Shown here in pieces: positions 44,572 to 53,213 of a DNA stretch of 64,000 nucleotides. The stretch lies in the NCBI GenBank assembly GCA_027449605.1, contig DAIDLH010000008.1, positions 78,961 through 142,960 on the forward strand. The letters are read 5' to 3'. A model generated the notes under the pieces. It had not been told where the DNA came from and searched no databases. It was given only the letters and a program-made list of their open reading frames with translations. Made by a program: the position numbers and the translations under genes. Source of the stretch: Candidatus Muproteobacteria bacterium (lineage in GTDB: Bacteria > Pseudomonadota > Gammaproteobacteria > Acidiferrobacterales > Sulfurifustaceae). The first letter of the stretch is position 1; each line of letters starts with the position of its first letter.

Positions 44572-45225
44572 GTGGCACCGACGCTGACACGGCAGGAACG
44601 CCTACAGTCTTTCGGCGAGGAAATCGCCAACAGCGTGAGCCATGGCCTCGGCCTGCTGGCGGCCGTGACGGCCCTTCCGCCGCTCGTTATCGTTGCCGTC
44701 CGGCGCGGCGACGCGGCCAACGTGGTGGGGGCGAGCGTGTTCGCGACGACGCTGGTGTTACTGTACCTCGCCTCCACCTTGTTTCACGCCCTGCCCCCTA
44801 ACCGCGCCAAACGGGTTTTCCGGATACTCGATCACGGAGCCATTTATCTTCTGATTGCCGGCAGCTACACGCCGTTCACGCTCGGCGTGCTGCGCGGCGC
44901 CTGGGGCTGGACGTTATTCGGTCTTCAGTGGGGGTTGGCCGTAATCGGCGTGATATCGAAAGCCGTCGGTGGCGTGCGCCATCCCGGGATATCAACGTCG
45001 ATATATCTCGCGATGGGCTGGCTCATCCTGATCGCGGCCGGTCCGTTGATGGCCCATGTGCCCCCTTGGGGCCTTTTCTGGCTGGTGGCGGGCGGCCTCG
45101 CTTACACGGTCGGGGTGATTTTCTACGCGCTGGAACACATCCGCTACTTTCACTTCATCTGGCATTTGCTCGTCATCGTGGGCAGTGTCTGTCACTTTAT
45201 CGCGGTACTGCGATATTCAGCTTGA
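44572..45225 (+). CDS. hemolysin III family (PAQR-type) membrane protein
   Basis: A 217-residue protein with seven helices. Signatures are GEEIANSVSHGLGLLAAVTA, ASTLFHALPPNRAKRVFRIL with DHGAIYLLIAGSYTPFTLGV, and the C-terminal histidines in RYFHFIWHLLVIVGSVCHFI. The three conserved His and the Asp form a likely zinc site as in PAQR receptors. The biological role in bacteria is unclear, and the hemolysin label is historic. The start is GTG 44572 with GAGGGACGG upstream. Confidence 0.9.
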   Translation: MAPTLTRQERLQSFGEEIANSVSHGLGLLAAVTALPPLVIVAVRRGDAANVVGASVFATTLVLLYLASTLFHALPPNRAKRVFRILDHGAIYLLIAGSYTPFTLGVLRGAWGWTLFGLQWGLAVIGVISKAVGGVRHPGISTSIYLAMGWLILIAAGPLMAHVPPWGLFWLVAGGLAYTVGVIFYALEHIRYFHFIWHLLVIVGSVCHFIAVLRYSA

Positions 45226-45369
45226 TCGCTTATGTCGTGTTTGTGTTTTTAAATCAGGCCGTGATAAAAAATTGTAACTATATGAAATAACATTGATAAA
45301 AATACTATACAGCACGGATATACAGTATTATGCCGCTTTATAAAACGACATTTAGGCCGTCTACTTCTA

Positions 45370-45653
45370 GTTGGTCGGTCGCGCAGCGCCTCCATCGTGC
45401 CATGTGAAAGGACTCTGACTTCGATGAACGACAACGATAACGTTGAAACGGTGCGAGGACAGGAGGCGCTACCCGCGCGACCAACCAACGCGGCGCGAGT
45501 TAGTCCCACGAGAGTCGGCCGGCGCTGCGCGCCGTCCAACTCTCGTTGGAGCCGACACCGCGCTGCGCGCGGCTGCCGCCCGCTCGTGATTGTCGGTAAG
45601 CTGCGCTTACCTCCAATCACTCGGGGTGCGGCTCAACTCGCGCCGCGTTAGCC
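45370..45653. repeat. two tandem attC-like palindromes upstream of the acetyltransferase cassette
   Basis: Palindrome 1: GTTGGTCGGTCGCGCAGCGC then CTCC (45370-45393) pairs with GGAGGCGCTACCCGCGCGAC then CAAC (45462-45485). Palindrome 2: AACGCGGCGCGAGTT (45487-45501) pairs perfectly with AACTCGCGCCGCGTT (45635-45649), which ends in GTTAGCC like the right end of an integron attC. Each has further internal stems. The lengths (about 116 and 165 bases) are long for attC. No gene is convincing in 45226-45669. Confidence 0.6.
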
Positions 45654-45669
45654 GACACAGAAAACGGTC

Positions 45670-46200
45670 TTGAACTACAGAGCCGCCATTAAATCGGACG
45701 CCGAGCAGATTGCTCTCCTCCATGCCGATAGCTGGAGAAGGACCTACCGGGGTATGCTGCGAGATGACTTCCTCGATCGGGAAGTCGTGAAAAATCGCCT
45801 TGAAGTCTGGAACGATCGCTTGGGAATGGAACGAACCGATCAATTTGTCCTCGTCGCTGAGGATCAAAAACAAATTCTCGGATTTATCTGCGTTTATGGC
45901 AATAAAGATCTGGAGTATGGTTCGCTGATCGACAATTTGCACGTGGCGCACGCACACAAGCGTCAAGGTGTCGGCACCTTCCTGATGCGACAAGCCGGAT
46001 CGTGGCTGAAATCCTACTATGGACGATTAGGCGTTTATCTGTGGGTAATGGAAGCAAACCAGCCCGCCAGGCGCTTTTACGAAAAATTGGGATCAACAAA
46101 CGCAGGTATCATCGACAAACCGAACCCGGCGGGCGGCGGTTCAGCGCCAAATTGTCGATATATCTGGTCAAGCCCCAAGGCGCTTGCGAATGCCGGCTAA
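45670..46200 (+). CDS. GNAT family N-acetyltransferase (gene cassette)
   Basis: A 176-residue acetyltransferase starting at TTG 45670. The GNAT core is visible: FVLVAEDQKQILGFICVYGN, YGSLIDNLHVAHAHKRQGVG (acetyl-CoA binding, with the Q/RxxGxG-like KRQGVG), LMRQAGSWLKSYYGRLGVYL and VMEANQPARRFYEKLGS. The target is unknown. Base composition is lower in GC than the neighbours. The stop TAA lies inside the left core site of the attC at 46195, and a GTTAGCC end lies 17 bases before the start, which is exactly the layout of an integron cassette. Confidence 0.85.
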   Translation: MNYRAAIKSDAEQIALLHADSWRRTYRGMLRDDFLDREVVKNRLEVWNDRLGMERTDQFVLVAEDQKQILGFICVYGNKDLEYGSLIDNLHVAHAHKRQGVGTFLMRQAGSWLKSYYGRLGVYLWVMEANQPARRFYEKLGSTNAGIIDKPNPAGGGSAPNCRYIWSSPKALANAG

Positions 46201-46275
46201 CAAACGCGTCGAGGCGGACTCACTACGTCGGCGCTTCGCGCCGCCTCCGCTCGCCGCTCACGCGCAGCGTTAACT
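46195..46275. repeat. integron attC site
   Basis: The left core is GGCTAACAAACGCG and the right core is CGCAGCGTTAACT. In the middle GGCGC-TTC-GCGCC forms the typical central stem. Length of about 80 bases and the overlap of the gene stop with the left core are typical of cassettes. No integrase gene is present in the window. Confidence 0.8.
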
Positions 46276-46458
46276 CGTACGTTCCAACTCCACCATTCTG
46301 TTTTCTATCCATTCCTCCGCCTGCCGGATGATCTCCTCGGCCTTCCGGCCGCGCGGGTCTATCGGGGGCCAATGACCACGCGCACGGTGCCGGGTTTTTT
46401 TCAGGAAGCCGCGCCGCGGCCAGAACGAGCCGGCGTTGTGCGCCGCCGGGAACCCGGC
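46270..46458 (-). pseudogene. decayed copy of the 3' end of plsC
   Basis: Translates to AHNAGSFWPRRGFLKK, then after a frame slip PIDPRGRKAEEIIRQAEEW and IENRMVELERTS, closely matching the end of the intact PlsC (AHNAGSFWLRRGFLKK; AIDPRGKKAEEIIKKAEEW; IENRMVELESGSQRN). Relative to plsC there is one extra T in a T-run and one missing base 30 bases further on, two compensating frameshifts. Its stop lies in the right core of the attC. It bounds the toxin-antitoxin insertion. Confidence 0.88.
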
Positions 46459-46476
46459 ACTTGCCGGGGTATGGTT

Positions 46477-46493
46477 GGTCATATAAAATGACC
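46477..46493 (+). promoter_or_regulatory. operator-like palindrome of the toxin-antitoxin operon
   Basis: GGTCAT-N5-ATGACC, nested in a wider GTATGGT...ACCATATAC palindrome (46469-46499), 25 bases before the antitoxin ATG. Phd/YefM-type antitoxins repress their own promoter through such sites. Confidence 0.65.
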
Positions 46494-46517
46494 ATATACC
46501 ATTGAAAGCACATTATC

Positions 46518-46751
46518 ATGTCCAAGCACAAATTCAACATCGCCGAGGCCAAGGCGCATTTCTCCACGCTGGTACAAAAAGCCATGCTCGGCGAAGAGGT
46601 CATCATCGCCAAGGACAATAAGCCCGTGCTCCAGCTTGTCCCGCTGAAAAAACCGGGACAGCCGCGCAAGCCGGGCTCCGGAAAGGGACAGATTCTGTAC
46701 ATCGCCCCCGACTTCGACGCGACGCCCGAGGGTTTTGAGGATTACACCTGA
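46518..46751 (+). CDS. Phd/YefM family antitoxin
   Basis: A 77-residue antitoxin. The N-terminal DNA-binding part KFNIAEAKAHFSTLVQKAML followed by GEEVIIAKDNKPVLQLVPLK is typical of Phd/YefM proteins; the rest is an unstructured toxin-neutralising tail. Its stop overlaps the toxin start by one base (TGATG), the usual coupling. Confidence 0.9.
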   Translation: MSKHKFNIAEAKAHFSTLVQKAMLGEEVIIAKDNKPVLQLVPLKKPGQPRKPGSGKGQILYIAPDFDATPEGFEDYT

Positions 46752-47137
46752 TGCGTGTCTTGATCGACACGCATGTCTTCTTGTGGTGGGTAGAGGGCGA
46801 TCGTGCGCTGTCGGCCAAGGCCCGCAAGACGCTCGCCAATCCAGGCAATGAATGCCTCTTCAGCCTGGCCAGTGTCTGGGAACTGGCGATAAAGATCAGT
46901 CTCGGCAAGCTGCGACTGGCGCTGCCGGTGCCCCGCTACGTAACCGAGCACGTCGCGGCCAACAGTTTCCGGCTGCTCGACATCGGGCTGGCGCACCTCG
47001 GGCGCATCGAAACCCTGATCATGCACCACCGCGATCCCTTTGACCGCCTGCTCATCGCCCAGGCACTGGAAGAGAAGCTGCCCGTCGTGACCGCCGACCC
47101 GGTGTTTCGCAAATACAGCGTGAAGCGAATCTGGTAG
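46751..47137 (+). CDS. vapC: PIN-domain ribonuclease toxin, VapC type
   Basis: A 128-residue PIN-domain endoribonuclease. Acidic active-site residues are visible in MRVLIDTHVFLWWVEGD (Asp6), ASVWELAIKISLGKL (Glu), HHRDPFDRLLIAQAL (Asp pair) and VVTADPVFRKY (Asp). VapC proteins cleave tRNA or rRNA when not bound by the antitoxin. The pair lies between a plsC remnant and intact plsC, so it is probably an insertion. Confidence 0.92.
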   Translation: MRVLIDTHVFLWWVEGDRALSAKARKTLANPGNECLFSLASVWELAIKISLGKLRLALPVPRYVTEHVAANSFRLLDIGLAHLGRIETLIMHHRDPFDRLLIAQALEEKLPVVTADPVFRKYSVKRIW

Positions 47138-47165
47138 TTCTTTGTCGTTTACTGGGTCACCGCTC

Positions 47166-47888
47166 TCAGTTACGCTGCGATCCGCTCTCCAACTCCACCA
47201 TCCTGTTTTCGATCCATTCCTCCGCCTTCTTGATGATCTCCTCGGCTTTTTTGCCGCGCGGATCGATCGCCGGGCCGATGACGACTCGCACCGTGCCGGG
47301 TTTTTTCAGGAAGCCACGCCGCAGCCAGAACGAACCGGCGTTGTGCGCCACCGGCACCACGGGATAACCGGTCTCGGCCGCGAGCACCGCGCCGCCGATG
47401 CCGTAGCGCTTGCGCGCCCCCGGCGCCACGCGCGTGCCTTCGGGGAACACCACCACCCAGATGCCGGATTGCAGACGTTCGCGCCCCTGTTCGATGACCT
47501 GCTCGATCGCCTTGCGGCCCGCGCCGCGGTCAATCGCGATCGGCCGCATCAATGCCAGCGCCCAGCCGAACAGCGGGATCCACATCAACTCGCGCTTCAG
47601 CACCCAGGTCTGGGCCGGAAAGATCTGCTGGAACAGGATGGTCTCCCACGCCGACTGGTGCTTGGAGAGGATGATCGCCGCGCCCGGCGGCAGGTGCTCC
47701 AGACCTTCCACGCGGTAATCGAGCCGGCACAGGATTCTCAGCAGGAAAGCCTGAAGCCGCGCCCACTGACTGATGAGACGGTAGCGCAGCGGGAACGGCA
47801 GCAGCGCGGTCGGCAGCATCAGCGGCGCGTAGATCAGCACCGACACGAACATGAAAACGTTGAACAGCAGGGAGCGAAGCGCGACCAA
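47166..47888 (-). CDS. plsC: 1-acyl-sn-glycerol-3-phosphate acyltransferase
   Basis: A 240-residue membrane acyltransferase making phosphatidic acid. Motifs are ILSKHQSAWETILFQQIF (HxxxxW variant of the HX4D box), LMRPIAIDRGAGRKAIEQVI, VVVFPEGTRVAPGARKRYGI and VPVAHNAGSFW. An N-terminal helix (LLFNVFMFVSVLIYAPLMLP) anchors it. The likely start is TTG 47888, one base past the gmhB stop; the frame upstream overlaps gmhB. The order glyQ-glyS-pyrophosphohydrolase-gmhB-plsC is one operon. Confidence 0.92.
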   Translation of the reverse strand: MVALRSLLFNVFMFVSVLIYAPLMLPTALLPFPLRYRLISQWARLQAFLLRILCRLDYRVEGLEHLPPGAAIILSKHQSAWETILFQQIFPAQTWVLKRELMWIPLFGWALALMRPIAIDRGAGRKAIEQVIEQGRERLQSGIWVVVFPEGTRVAPGARKRYGIGGAVLAAETGYPVVPVAHNAGSFWLRRGFLKKPGTVRVVIGPAIDPRGKKAEEIIKKAEEWIENRMVELESGSQRN

Positions 47889-47889
47889 G

Positions 47890-48441
47890 TCAGTTCGCGG
47901 GCAGTTTGCCGGAGAGAAGATGATCGGTGAACGCCGCCAAGTCGTCGAACACCGGCACATCTCCCAACGTCTTGCTTTTCTTGAGGGTGAGCTTGCCCTT
48001 GCCGGTGCGCACCAGCACCGGCCGCGCCGACACCAGGCGCGATACGACGATGTCCCGTTCGGAATCGCCCACCGAATAAACGCCGTTCAGGTTCACCTTG
48101 AGACGTTCGTTTATTTCCTGGAACAGCCCCGGCTGAGGTTTGCGGCAATGACATTCATCCTCGGGCTTGTGCGGACAGAAGAAAATGGCGTCGATCTCGC
48201 CGCCCTTGGCGCGCACCGCCTCGAGCATCTTGGTATGAATACGGCAGAGCATGTTCATGTCGAACAGCCCGCGGCCGACGCCGGACTGGTTGGTCGCGAC
48301 CACGACCTTGTAGCCCTCGCGATGCAGGCGCGCGATCGCCTCGAGGCTGCCGGGGATCGGCACCCATTCCTCGGGCGACTTGATGTAGTCGTCCGAGTCG
48401 TGGTTGATGACACCGTCGCGGTCGAGGATGACGAGTTTCAT
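47890..48441 (-). CDS. gmhB: D-glycero-beta-D-manno-heptose-1,7-bisphosphate 7-phosphatase
   Basis: A 183-residue HAD phosphatase of LPS heptose synthesis. The nucleophile motif is VILDRDGVINHDSDDYIKSP, motif II VVATNQSGVGRG, the zinc site CPHKPEDECHCRKPQPGLF and motif IV YSVGDSERDIVVSRL. The ATG at 48441 overlaps the stop of the pyrophosphohydrolase gene (ATGA). Confidence 0.94.
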   Translation of the reverse strand: MKLVILDRDGVINHDSDDYIKSPEEWVPIPGSLEAIARLHREGYKVVVATNQSGVGRGLFDMNMLCRIHTKMLEAVRAKGGEIDAIFFCPHKPEDECHCRKPQPGLFQEINERLKVNLNGVYSVGDSERDIVVSRLVSARPVLVRTGKGKLTLKKSKTLGDVPVFDDLAAFTDHLLSGKLPAN

Positions 48442-48770
48442 GTGTCGCGGAACTCCGACACGCGGATGCGGCCGTTGATCATGCGCGACTCGCGGGATTC
48501 GATCTTTTTCATCTTGTCCCAGAACGCCCGGCGCAGGTCGAAATCCGCGGCGATCGCCGTGCCGAGCAGCAGGATCAGCAGGTCGGCGCATTCCTCGGCC
48601 AGATGCTCGCGGCTCTTGCCCTTGGTCACGCAGGCCGAAATCTCGCCCAGTTCCTCGGTCATGAGCGCCACGCGGTAGGCCAGCTCCTCGCCGCCGGTTT
48701 CGCGGAAGCGGTGCTTGTCGTGAAACGCCTGCACCGCCGCGAGCATGTCCTGGTAGGAATCCGTATTCAT
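48438..48770 (-). CDS. MazG-like nucleotide pyrophosphohydrolase
   Basis: A 110-residue all-alpha NTP pyrophosphohydrolase-like protein. The metal-binding EExxE-x-D pattern is seen in VALMTEELGEISACVTKGKS and LAEECADLLILLLGTAIAAD. These proteins hydrolyse (d)NTPs, often house-cleaning; the substrate is unknown. ATG 48770 has GAGGG eight bases upstream, within the end of glyS, indicating coupled translation. Confidence 0.85.
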   Translation of the reverse strand: MNTDSYQDMLAAVQAFHDKHRFRETGGEELAYRVALMTEELGEISACVTKGKSREHLAEECADLLILLLGTAIAADFDLRRAFWDKMKKIESRESRMINGRIRVSEFRDT

Positions 48771-48781
48771 AGGCATGTCCC

Positions 48782-50863
48782 TCAACTTTGCAACCGCGAG
48801 ATGTCCGCAACATGCAGAAACAGGTTGCTCAAACGATTGAGCAGGGCCAGGCGATTGTGGCGCACCGCGGCGTCGTCCGTCATCACCATGACCTTGTCGA
48901 AGAATTCATCCACCGCCGGGCGCAGGCCGGCGAGGCGCTTCAGGGTTTGCGTATAGTCGCCGGCTTTCAGCAGCGGCGCCACCTGCGCGTCGAGCGCCTG
49001 CACTTCCTCGGCCAGCTTGCGTTCCGCGGGCTCTTTCAGCAGCGCCGCGTTGGGCGCGTCCGGCGGCGTGCCGCCGGCCTGGCGCAGGATATTGCGGATG
49101 CGCTTGTTGGCCGCGGCCAGCGCCTGCGCCTCGGGCAGCGCACGGAATTCCCGCAGCGCCTTCAGGCGCGGCAACACCTGGTCCAGGCGCGCCGGGTTGA
49201 GCGACACCAGCGCGTCGATCTCGTCCGCTTCGAAACCTTTTTCCCTGAGATAAGGCTTCAGCCGCTCGAGCATGAAACCATGCAGGTCCTGCGCCACGCC
49301 GTCGGCAATGACGCCGTTCGGAAACTGGCTGCGCGCGCCGGCCAGCAGGTCTTTCACGTCGAGCGCCAGGGATTTTTCCACGAGGATACGCACCACCCCC
49401 AGCGCCGCGCGGCGCAGGCCGAAGGGGTCTTTCTCGCCGGTCGGCACCAGACCGATGCCGTAGATGCCGACCAGGGTATCGAGCTTGTCCGCCAGCGCCA
49501 CGCACACCGCGATCGGCTGCTTCGGCAACTCGCCGCCGGCGGTGCGCGGCCAGTAATGCTGCTCGACCGCGTCCGCCACCACCGTCGGCTCGTGATCGTA
49601 TTTGGCGTAGTAGCGCCCCATGATGCCCTGCAATTCCGGGAACTCGCCCACCATCTCGGTGAGCAGGTCGGCCTTGCACAACTGCGCCGCGCGCTCGGCG
49701 TGCGCGCGGTCGGCCTTGAGCAGTTGCGCGATCTTGCCGGCGAGTTTTTCCAGCCGCTGCACGCGTTCGAGCTGGCTGCCGAGCTTGTTGTGGTAAACGA
49801 CGTTCGCCAGCCGCGGCAGGCGGTCGGCGAGCCGCTGTTTGCGGTCCTGATCGTAGAAGAACTTGGCGTCCGACAACCGCGCGCGCAGCACCCGCTCGTT
49901 GCCGTGAACGATCTCCTTCGGGTTGGCGGCCTGCATGTTGCTCACGAACAGAAACCGCGGCAGCAGTTTTCCTTCCTTGTCGGCGAGCGGGAAATATTTC
50001 TGGTGTTGCTGCATGCTGATGACGAGGCATTCCTTCGGAACCTCGAGGAAAGCCGGGTCGAAGCCGCCCGCGAGCACGACCGGATATTCGACGAGGCTGG
50101 TCACTTCGTCCACGAGCTCGGCGTTCCTGCCCAGGTTCCAGTCGGCGGCGAGTTTTTTCGCGGCGGCATCCAGCGCCTTGGTGATCGCTTCGCGGCGTGC
50201 ATCGAAAGCGGCGATGACCTTACCTGACCGCTTCAGAATTTTTTCGTAGTCTTTGGCCTGCTTGATGGTAATAAGACCCTTGCCGAGAAAACGGTGTCCC
50301 AGGGTCTTGTTGCCGCTCTTGAGCCCGAGCACCGTGCCCGGAACGACTTTTTTCCCGTGCAGCAGAACCACGCCGTGCACCGGGCGCACGAACTGCGCCT
50401 CGCCGCTGCCCCAACGCATCAGCTTCGGAATCGGCAGTTTCTTCAGCGCCGCCTCGACGATCGCCGCGAGATGCTGCTTCAGCGGCTCGCCCTTCTGTTT
50501 CGAGGAATAGACGAAATACTCGCCCTTGTCGCCGGAGCGTCTTTCGAGTTTCGCCACGTCCGCGCCGCAGGATTTGGTGAAACCGAGCAAGGCCGGCGTC
50601 GGCTTGCCGGAGGCGTCGAGCCCCGTATTCACCGCCGGCCCCTTGCGCTCGACCACGCGGTCCGGCTGCTTGTCGAGCACGCCCGAGACCAGCACCGCGA
50701 GCCGCCGCGGCGTGGCATAAGGCTGCGATTCGGCGACGCCGGCGAGAAAATTTTTCTCCCGGAGCCCTTCAAAAACATTTTTGCTGAACGCCTCCATCAG
50801 GCGCGACAGCGCCTTGGGCGGCAGTTCCTCGGTGAGCAGTTCGACCAGCAGTGGCGCCGTCAT
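48782..50863 (-). CDS. glyS: glycyl-tRNA synthetase beta subunit
   Basis: A 693-residue subunit that recognises tRNA(Gly) in the bacterial heterotetrameric enzyme. It starts [20 protein letters not shown], then [75 protein letters not shown], an HD-like central region, and a C-terminal anticodon-binding domain ([20 protein letters not shown]). The ATG overlaps the glyQ stop (ATGA). Confidence 0.97.
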   Translation of the reverse strand: MTAPLLVELLTEELPPKALSRLMEAFSKNVFEGLREKNFLAGVAESQPYATPRRLAVLVSGVLDKQPDRVVERKGPAVNTGLDASGKPTPALLGFTKSCGADVAKLERRSGDKGEYFVYSSKQKGEPLKQHLAAIVEAALKKLPIPKLMRWGSGEAQFVRPVHGVVLLHGKKVVPGTVLGLKSGNKTLGHRFLGKGLITIKQAKDYEKILKRSGKVIAAFDARREAITKALDAAAKKLAADWNLGRNAELVDEVTSLVEYPVVLAGGFDPAFLEVPKECLVISMQQHQKYFPLADKEGKLLPRFLFVSNMQAANPKEIVHGNERVLRARLSDAKFFYDQDRKQRLADRLPRLANVVYHNKLGSQLERVQRLEKLAGKIAQLLKADRAHAERAAQLCKADLLTEMVGEFPELQGIMGRYYAKYDHEPTVVADAVEQHYWPRTAGGELPKQPIAVCVALADKLDTLVGIYGIGLVPTGEKDPFGLRRAALGVVRILVEKSLALDVKDLLAGARSQFPNGVIADGVAQDLHGFMLERLKPYLREKGFEADEIDALVSLNPARLDQVLPRLKALREFRALPEAQALAAANKRIRNILRQAGGTPPDAPNAALLKEPAERKLAEEVQALDAQVAPLLKAGDYTQTLKRLAGLRPAVDEFFDKVMVMTDDAAVRHNRLALLNRLSNLFLHVADISRLQS

Positions 50864-51744
50864 GATTTCGCCGTTTTCGGCTTGAGCAGCGGAAAGCCGA
50901 GACGCTCGCGCGATTCGTAATAGCTCTGCGCCACGAGGCGCGCCAAGGCGCGCACCCGCCCGATGTAGGCGGCACGCTCGGTGGTCGAGATCGCCCCGCG
51001 CGCGTCGAGCAGGTTGAACGCATGCGAGCACTTCATCACCATCTCGAAACCGGGCAGCGGCAGGTTCAGCTCCATCAACCGTTTCGCTTCGGACTCGTAA
51101 TCGTTGAACTGCTGAAACAGCCAGTTCACGTTGGAATGCTCGAAGTTGTATCGCGACTGCTCGACCTCGTTCTGGTGGTACACGTCGCCGTAACTCGTGC
51201 CCGGGGTCCACACCAGATCGAAAACATTTTCGACCCCTTGCAGATACATGGCGAGCCGCTCGAGGCCGTAGGTGATCTCGCCCAGTACCGGCTTGCACGG
51301 CAGCGATCCGACTTCCTGGAAATAGGTGAATTGCGTGACCTCCATGCCGTCGAGCCACACCTCCCAGCCGAGGCCCCAGGCGCCGAGCGTGGGCGATTCC
51401 CAGTCGTCCTCGACGAAACGGATGTCGTGCTTTTTGGTGTCGATGCCGATCGCGCGCAGCGAGTCGAGATAAAGATCCTGAATGTCGTCGGGCGAGGGCT
51501 TGAGCACCACCTGAAACTGGTAGTAATGCTGCAGCCGGTTCGGATTCTCGCCGTAACGGCCGTCCTTGGGACGGCGCGACGGCTGCACATAGGCGGCCTT
51601 CCACGGCTCCGGCCCGAGCGCGCGCAGGAAGGTCGCGGTGTGGAAAGTGCCCGCGCCCATTTCCATGTCGTACGGTTGCAGCACGACGCAGCCCTGGCGG
51701 GCCCAGTAGCGGGACAGCGTGAAAATGAGTTCCTGGAAAGTCAA
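50860..51744 (-). CDS. glyQ: glycyl-tRNA synthetase alpha subunit
   Basis: The 294-residue catalytic subunit. It has [80 protein letters not shown] and [20 protein letters not shown], all highly conserved in GlyQ. The start is TTG 51744, giving [14 protein letters not shown], the normal beginning. A dispersed repeat (51749-51825) ends four bases upstream and provides the only purine-rich leader (AGTAGGGCGAC). Confidence 0.96.
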   Translation of the reverse strand: MTFQELIFTLSRYWARQGCVVLQPYDMEMGAGTFHTATFLRALGPEPWKAAYVQPSRRPKDGRYGENPNRLQHYYQFQVVLKPSPDDIQDLYLDSLRAIGIDTKKHDIRFVEDDWESPTLGAWGLGWEVWLDGMEVTQFTYFQEVGSLPCKPVLGEITYGLERLAMYLQGVENVFDLVWTPGTSYGDVYHQNEVEQSRYNFEHSNVNWLFQQFNDYESEAKRLMELNLPLPGFEMVMKCSHAFNLLDARGAISTTERAAYIGRVRALARLVAQSYYESRERLGFPLLKPKTAKS

Positions 51745-51748
51745 AAAT

Positions 51749-51825
51749 GTCGCCCTACTTCGTTCGTCTGGCCATAAGACCGGTAGCCCTACTGCGCTTC
51801 GCTCCGTTCGTCTTGCCATGATAAG
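51749..51825 (-). repeat. tandem GACGAAC-GTAGGGC element directly before glyQ
   Basis: On the minus strand: CTTATCATGGCAAGACGAAC-GGAGCGAAGCGCAGTAGGGC-TACCG then CTTATGGCCAGACGAACGAA-GTAGGGCGACA. The second unit ends four bases before the glyQ TTG start. Same family, tandem layout and orientation as before cbbQ. Confidence 0.8.
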
Positions 51826-51898
51826 TGTTTTATGCGGGACGGCCGGCTTGTTTGGCCGGCGATTATACCCCGCCCCGCCCGCGGGTACAGGACGCGGT

Positions 51899-52855
51899 TC
51901 AGGGGCGATTGGCCGGAATGGACAGGTCTTCCACCGGCGGCTTGTCGCTGCTTTCCTCCGGAGGAGGTGGCGGCGGCGATGCTTCTTGATCCGGCGCCGG
52001 CGGCGCGGGCTCGCTCGCGCTGTCAGGCGCCGGTTCGTTCGCATCGCTGCCGTTCTCCGGCGGCGGCGCGAACAGTTCCGGCGTGCGCACGTACACCGTG
52101 TCGGCGGCGTCGCCCGGATAACGCTCGAGCAGCGCCAGAATCTTGCGCGCGCGTTTGTCGAAGTAGCGCGTGCGCGAGATCGGATTGTTCTTCACCGGGC
52201 TCGGCAGGCTGGCGGTCAGCTCCGCCGCCTGCGCCGGGGACAATTGATCCGCGGCGAGTCCCCAGTACGCCTGGGCGGCAGCCTGCACGCCATAGATGCC
52301 GCGTCCGAATTGCGCCACGTTGAGGTAGAGCTCGAGAATGCGCCGTTTGCTCAGATTCTGCTCCATGGCCCAGGTGAGGATCAGCTCATGCCACTTGCGC
52401 AGCGGGTTGCGCGAGGAACTGAGGAACAGGTTCTTCACCGTCTGTTGCGAAATCGTGCTCGCGCCCAGCACCAGGCGCCCCTGGGCGAGGTTGTAATCCA
52501 TCGCCTCCCGGAAAGCGATAAGGTCGAAGCCGCTGTGCTGGTAGAAGCGGCTGTCCTCGGCCAGAATCACCGAGCGGGTCATGTGCTTGGGTATCGCCGA
52601 CAGCGGCACCGGCTGCCAGCGCACCCGCGGCCAGTCCTTGTGCTCGGCCAGCTGCTTTTCGTACTCGAGCATGAACGCCGACTTCGGCACCGGACCGGCG
52701 GCGAGCTTTTTCCAGTCCGGCCAGGTTACCGCGAGGTAGAAAAGGTCGACGACCAGGAGCAGCAACAGGATCCGGAACGACCAGCGCAGCACCCTGGCGG
52801 AGCGGTGCAGCAATCCCTTCATGCCGCGTTTGCCGCGGCGTCGTTTCCAGAACAT
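51899..52855 (-). CDS. mtgA: monofunctional peptidoglycan glycosyltransferase
   Basis: A 318-residue GT51 enzyme that polymerises lipid II. One N-terminal helix ([19 protein letters not shown]) is followed by the catalytic domain with [20 protein letters not shown] (catalytic Glu in AEDSRF), [40 protein letters not shown] and [20 protein letters not shown]. The C-terminus has an unusual Pro/Glu/Ala-rich tail of about 55 residues ([20 protein letters not shown]) not needed for catalysis. I chose ATG 52855; other in-frame starts have no better ribosome site. Confidence 0.92.
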   Translation of the reverse strand: MFWKRRRGKRGMKGLLHRSARVLRWSFRILLLLLVVDLFYLAVTWPDWKKLAAGPVPKSAFMLEYEKQLAEHKDWPRVRWQPVPLSAIPKHMTRSVILAEDSRFYQHSGFDLIAFREAMDYNLAQGRLVLGASTISQQTVKNLFLSSSRNPLRKWHELILTWAMEQNLSKRRILELYLNVAQFGRGIYGVQAAAQAYWGLAADQLSPAQAAELTASLPSPVKNNPISRTRYFDKRARKILALLERYPGDAADTVYVRTPELFAPPPENGSDANEPAPDSASEPAPPAPDQEASPPPPPPEESSDKPPVEDLSIPANRP

Positions 52856-53213
52856 GCTTCGTTGAACCAATCCTTCCAAGCCGCCGGAAACGGCGGCGCC
52901 ATTATTTTAGCACCAGCCTGTCCGGGCGCCTGACCGTGCGGCTTTCGTTTCGGTGCGCCGGTCACGCAGACCGGCCATGAGCGGATCGGTTCCTCAATTC
53001 CGGGTGGACAGCCCGCGCGGATTTGGTTAATGTCCCGCGTGTGCTTCGGGTCTCGCCTGAATCACCACGGAGGAAAAAGCCGGTCCACGCAGTCCGGCAT
53101 GACAAAAGGGCCCGCAAGGGCCCTTTTGTTCCCCGCCCGGCGGCGCGGGGCGTGCCCAAAATCCCCGTTTGAGCTAGTATCTCGGTCCCCGGATTTCCAT
53201 TGACGGTATCTCC
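52856..53213. other. 358-base intergenic region, possible small RNA ending in a strong terminator
   Basis: No gene is apparent. Two related hairpins are seen, GCCGGTC-ACGCA-GACCGGC (near 52957) and GCCGGTCCACGCAGTCCGGC (near 53079). The second is followed by the strong terminator at 53104-53127, which does not follow any plus-strand gene. A structured plus-strand RNA is therefore possible. Confidence 0.3.
53104..53127. terminator. strong bidirectional terminator
   Basis: AAAAGGGCCC-GCAA-GGGCCCTTTT, a perfect ten-base-pair stem with A and T runs on both sides, 86 bases before the PP-loop gene. Confidence 0.88.

Noticed and set aside
45397..45651. 84-codon plus-strand frame upstream of the acetyltransferase cassette
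   Set aside because: It runs through both attC-like palindromes and has an Arg/Pro-rich translation, so it is more likely non-coding.
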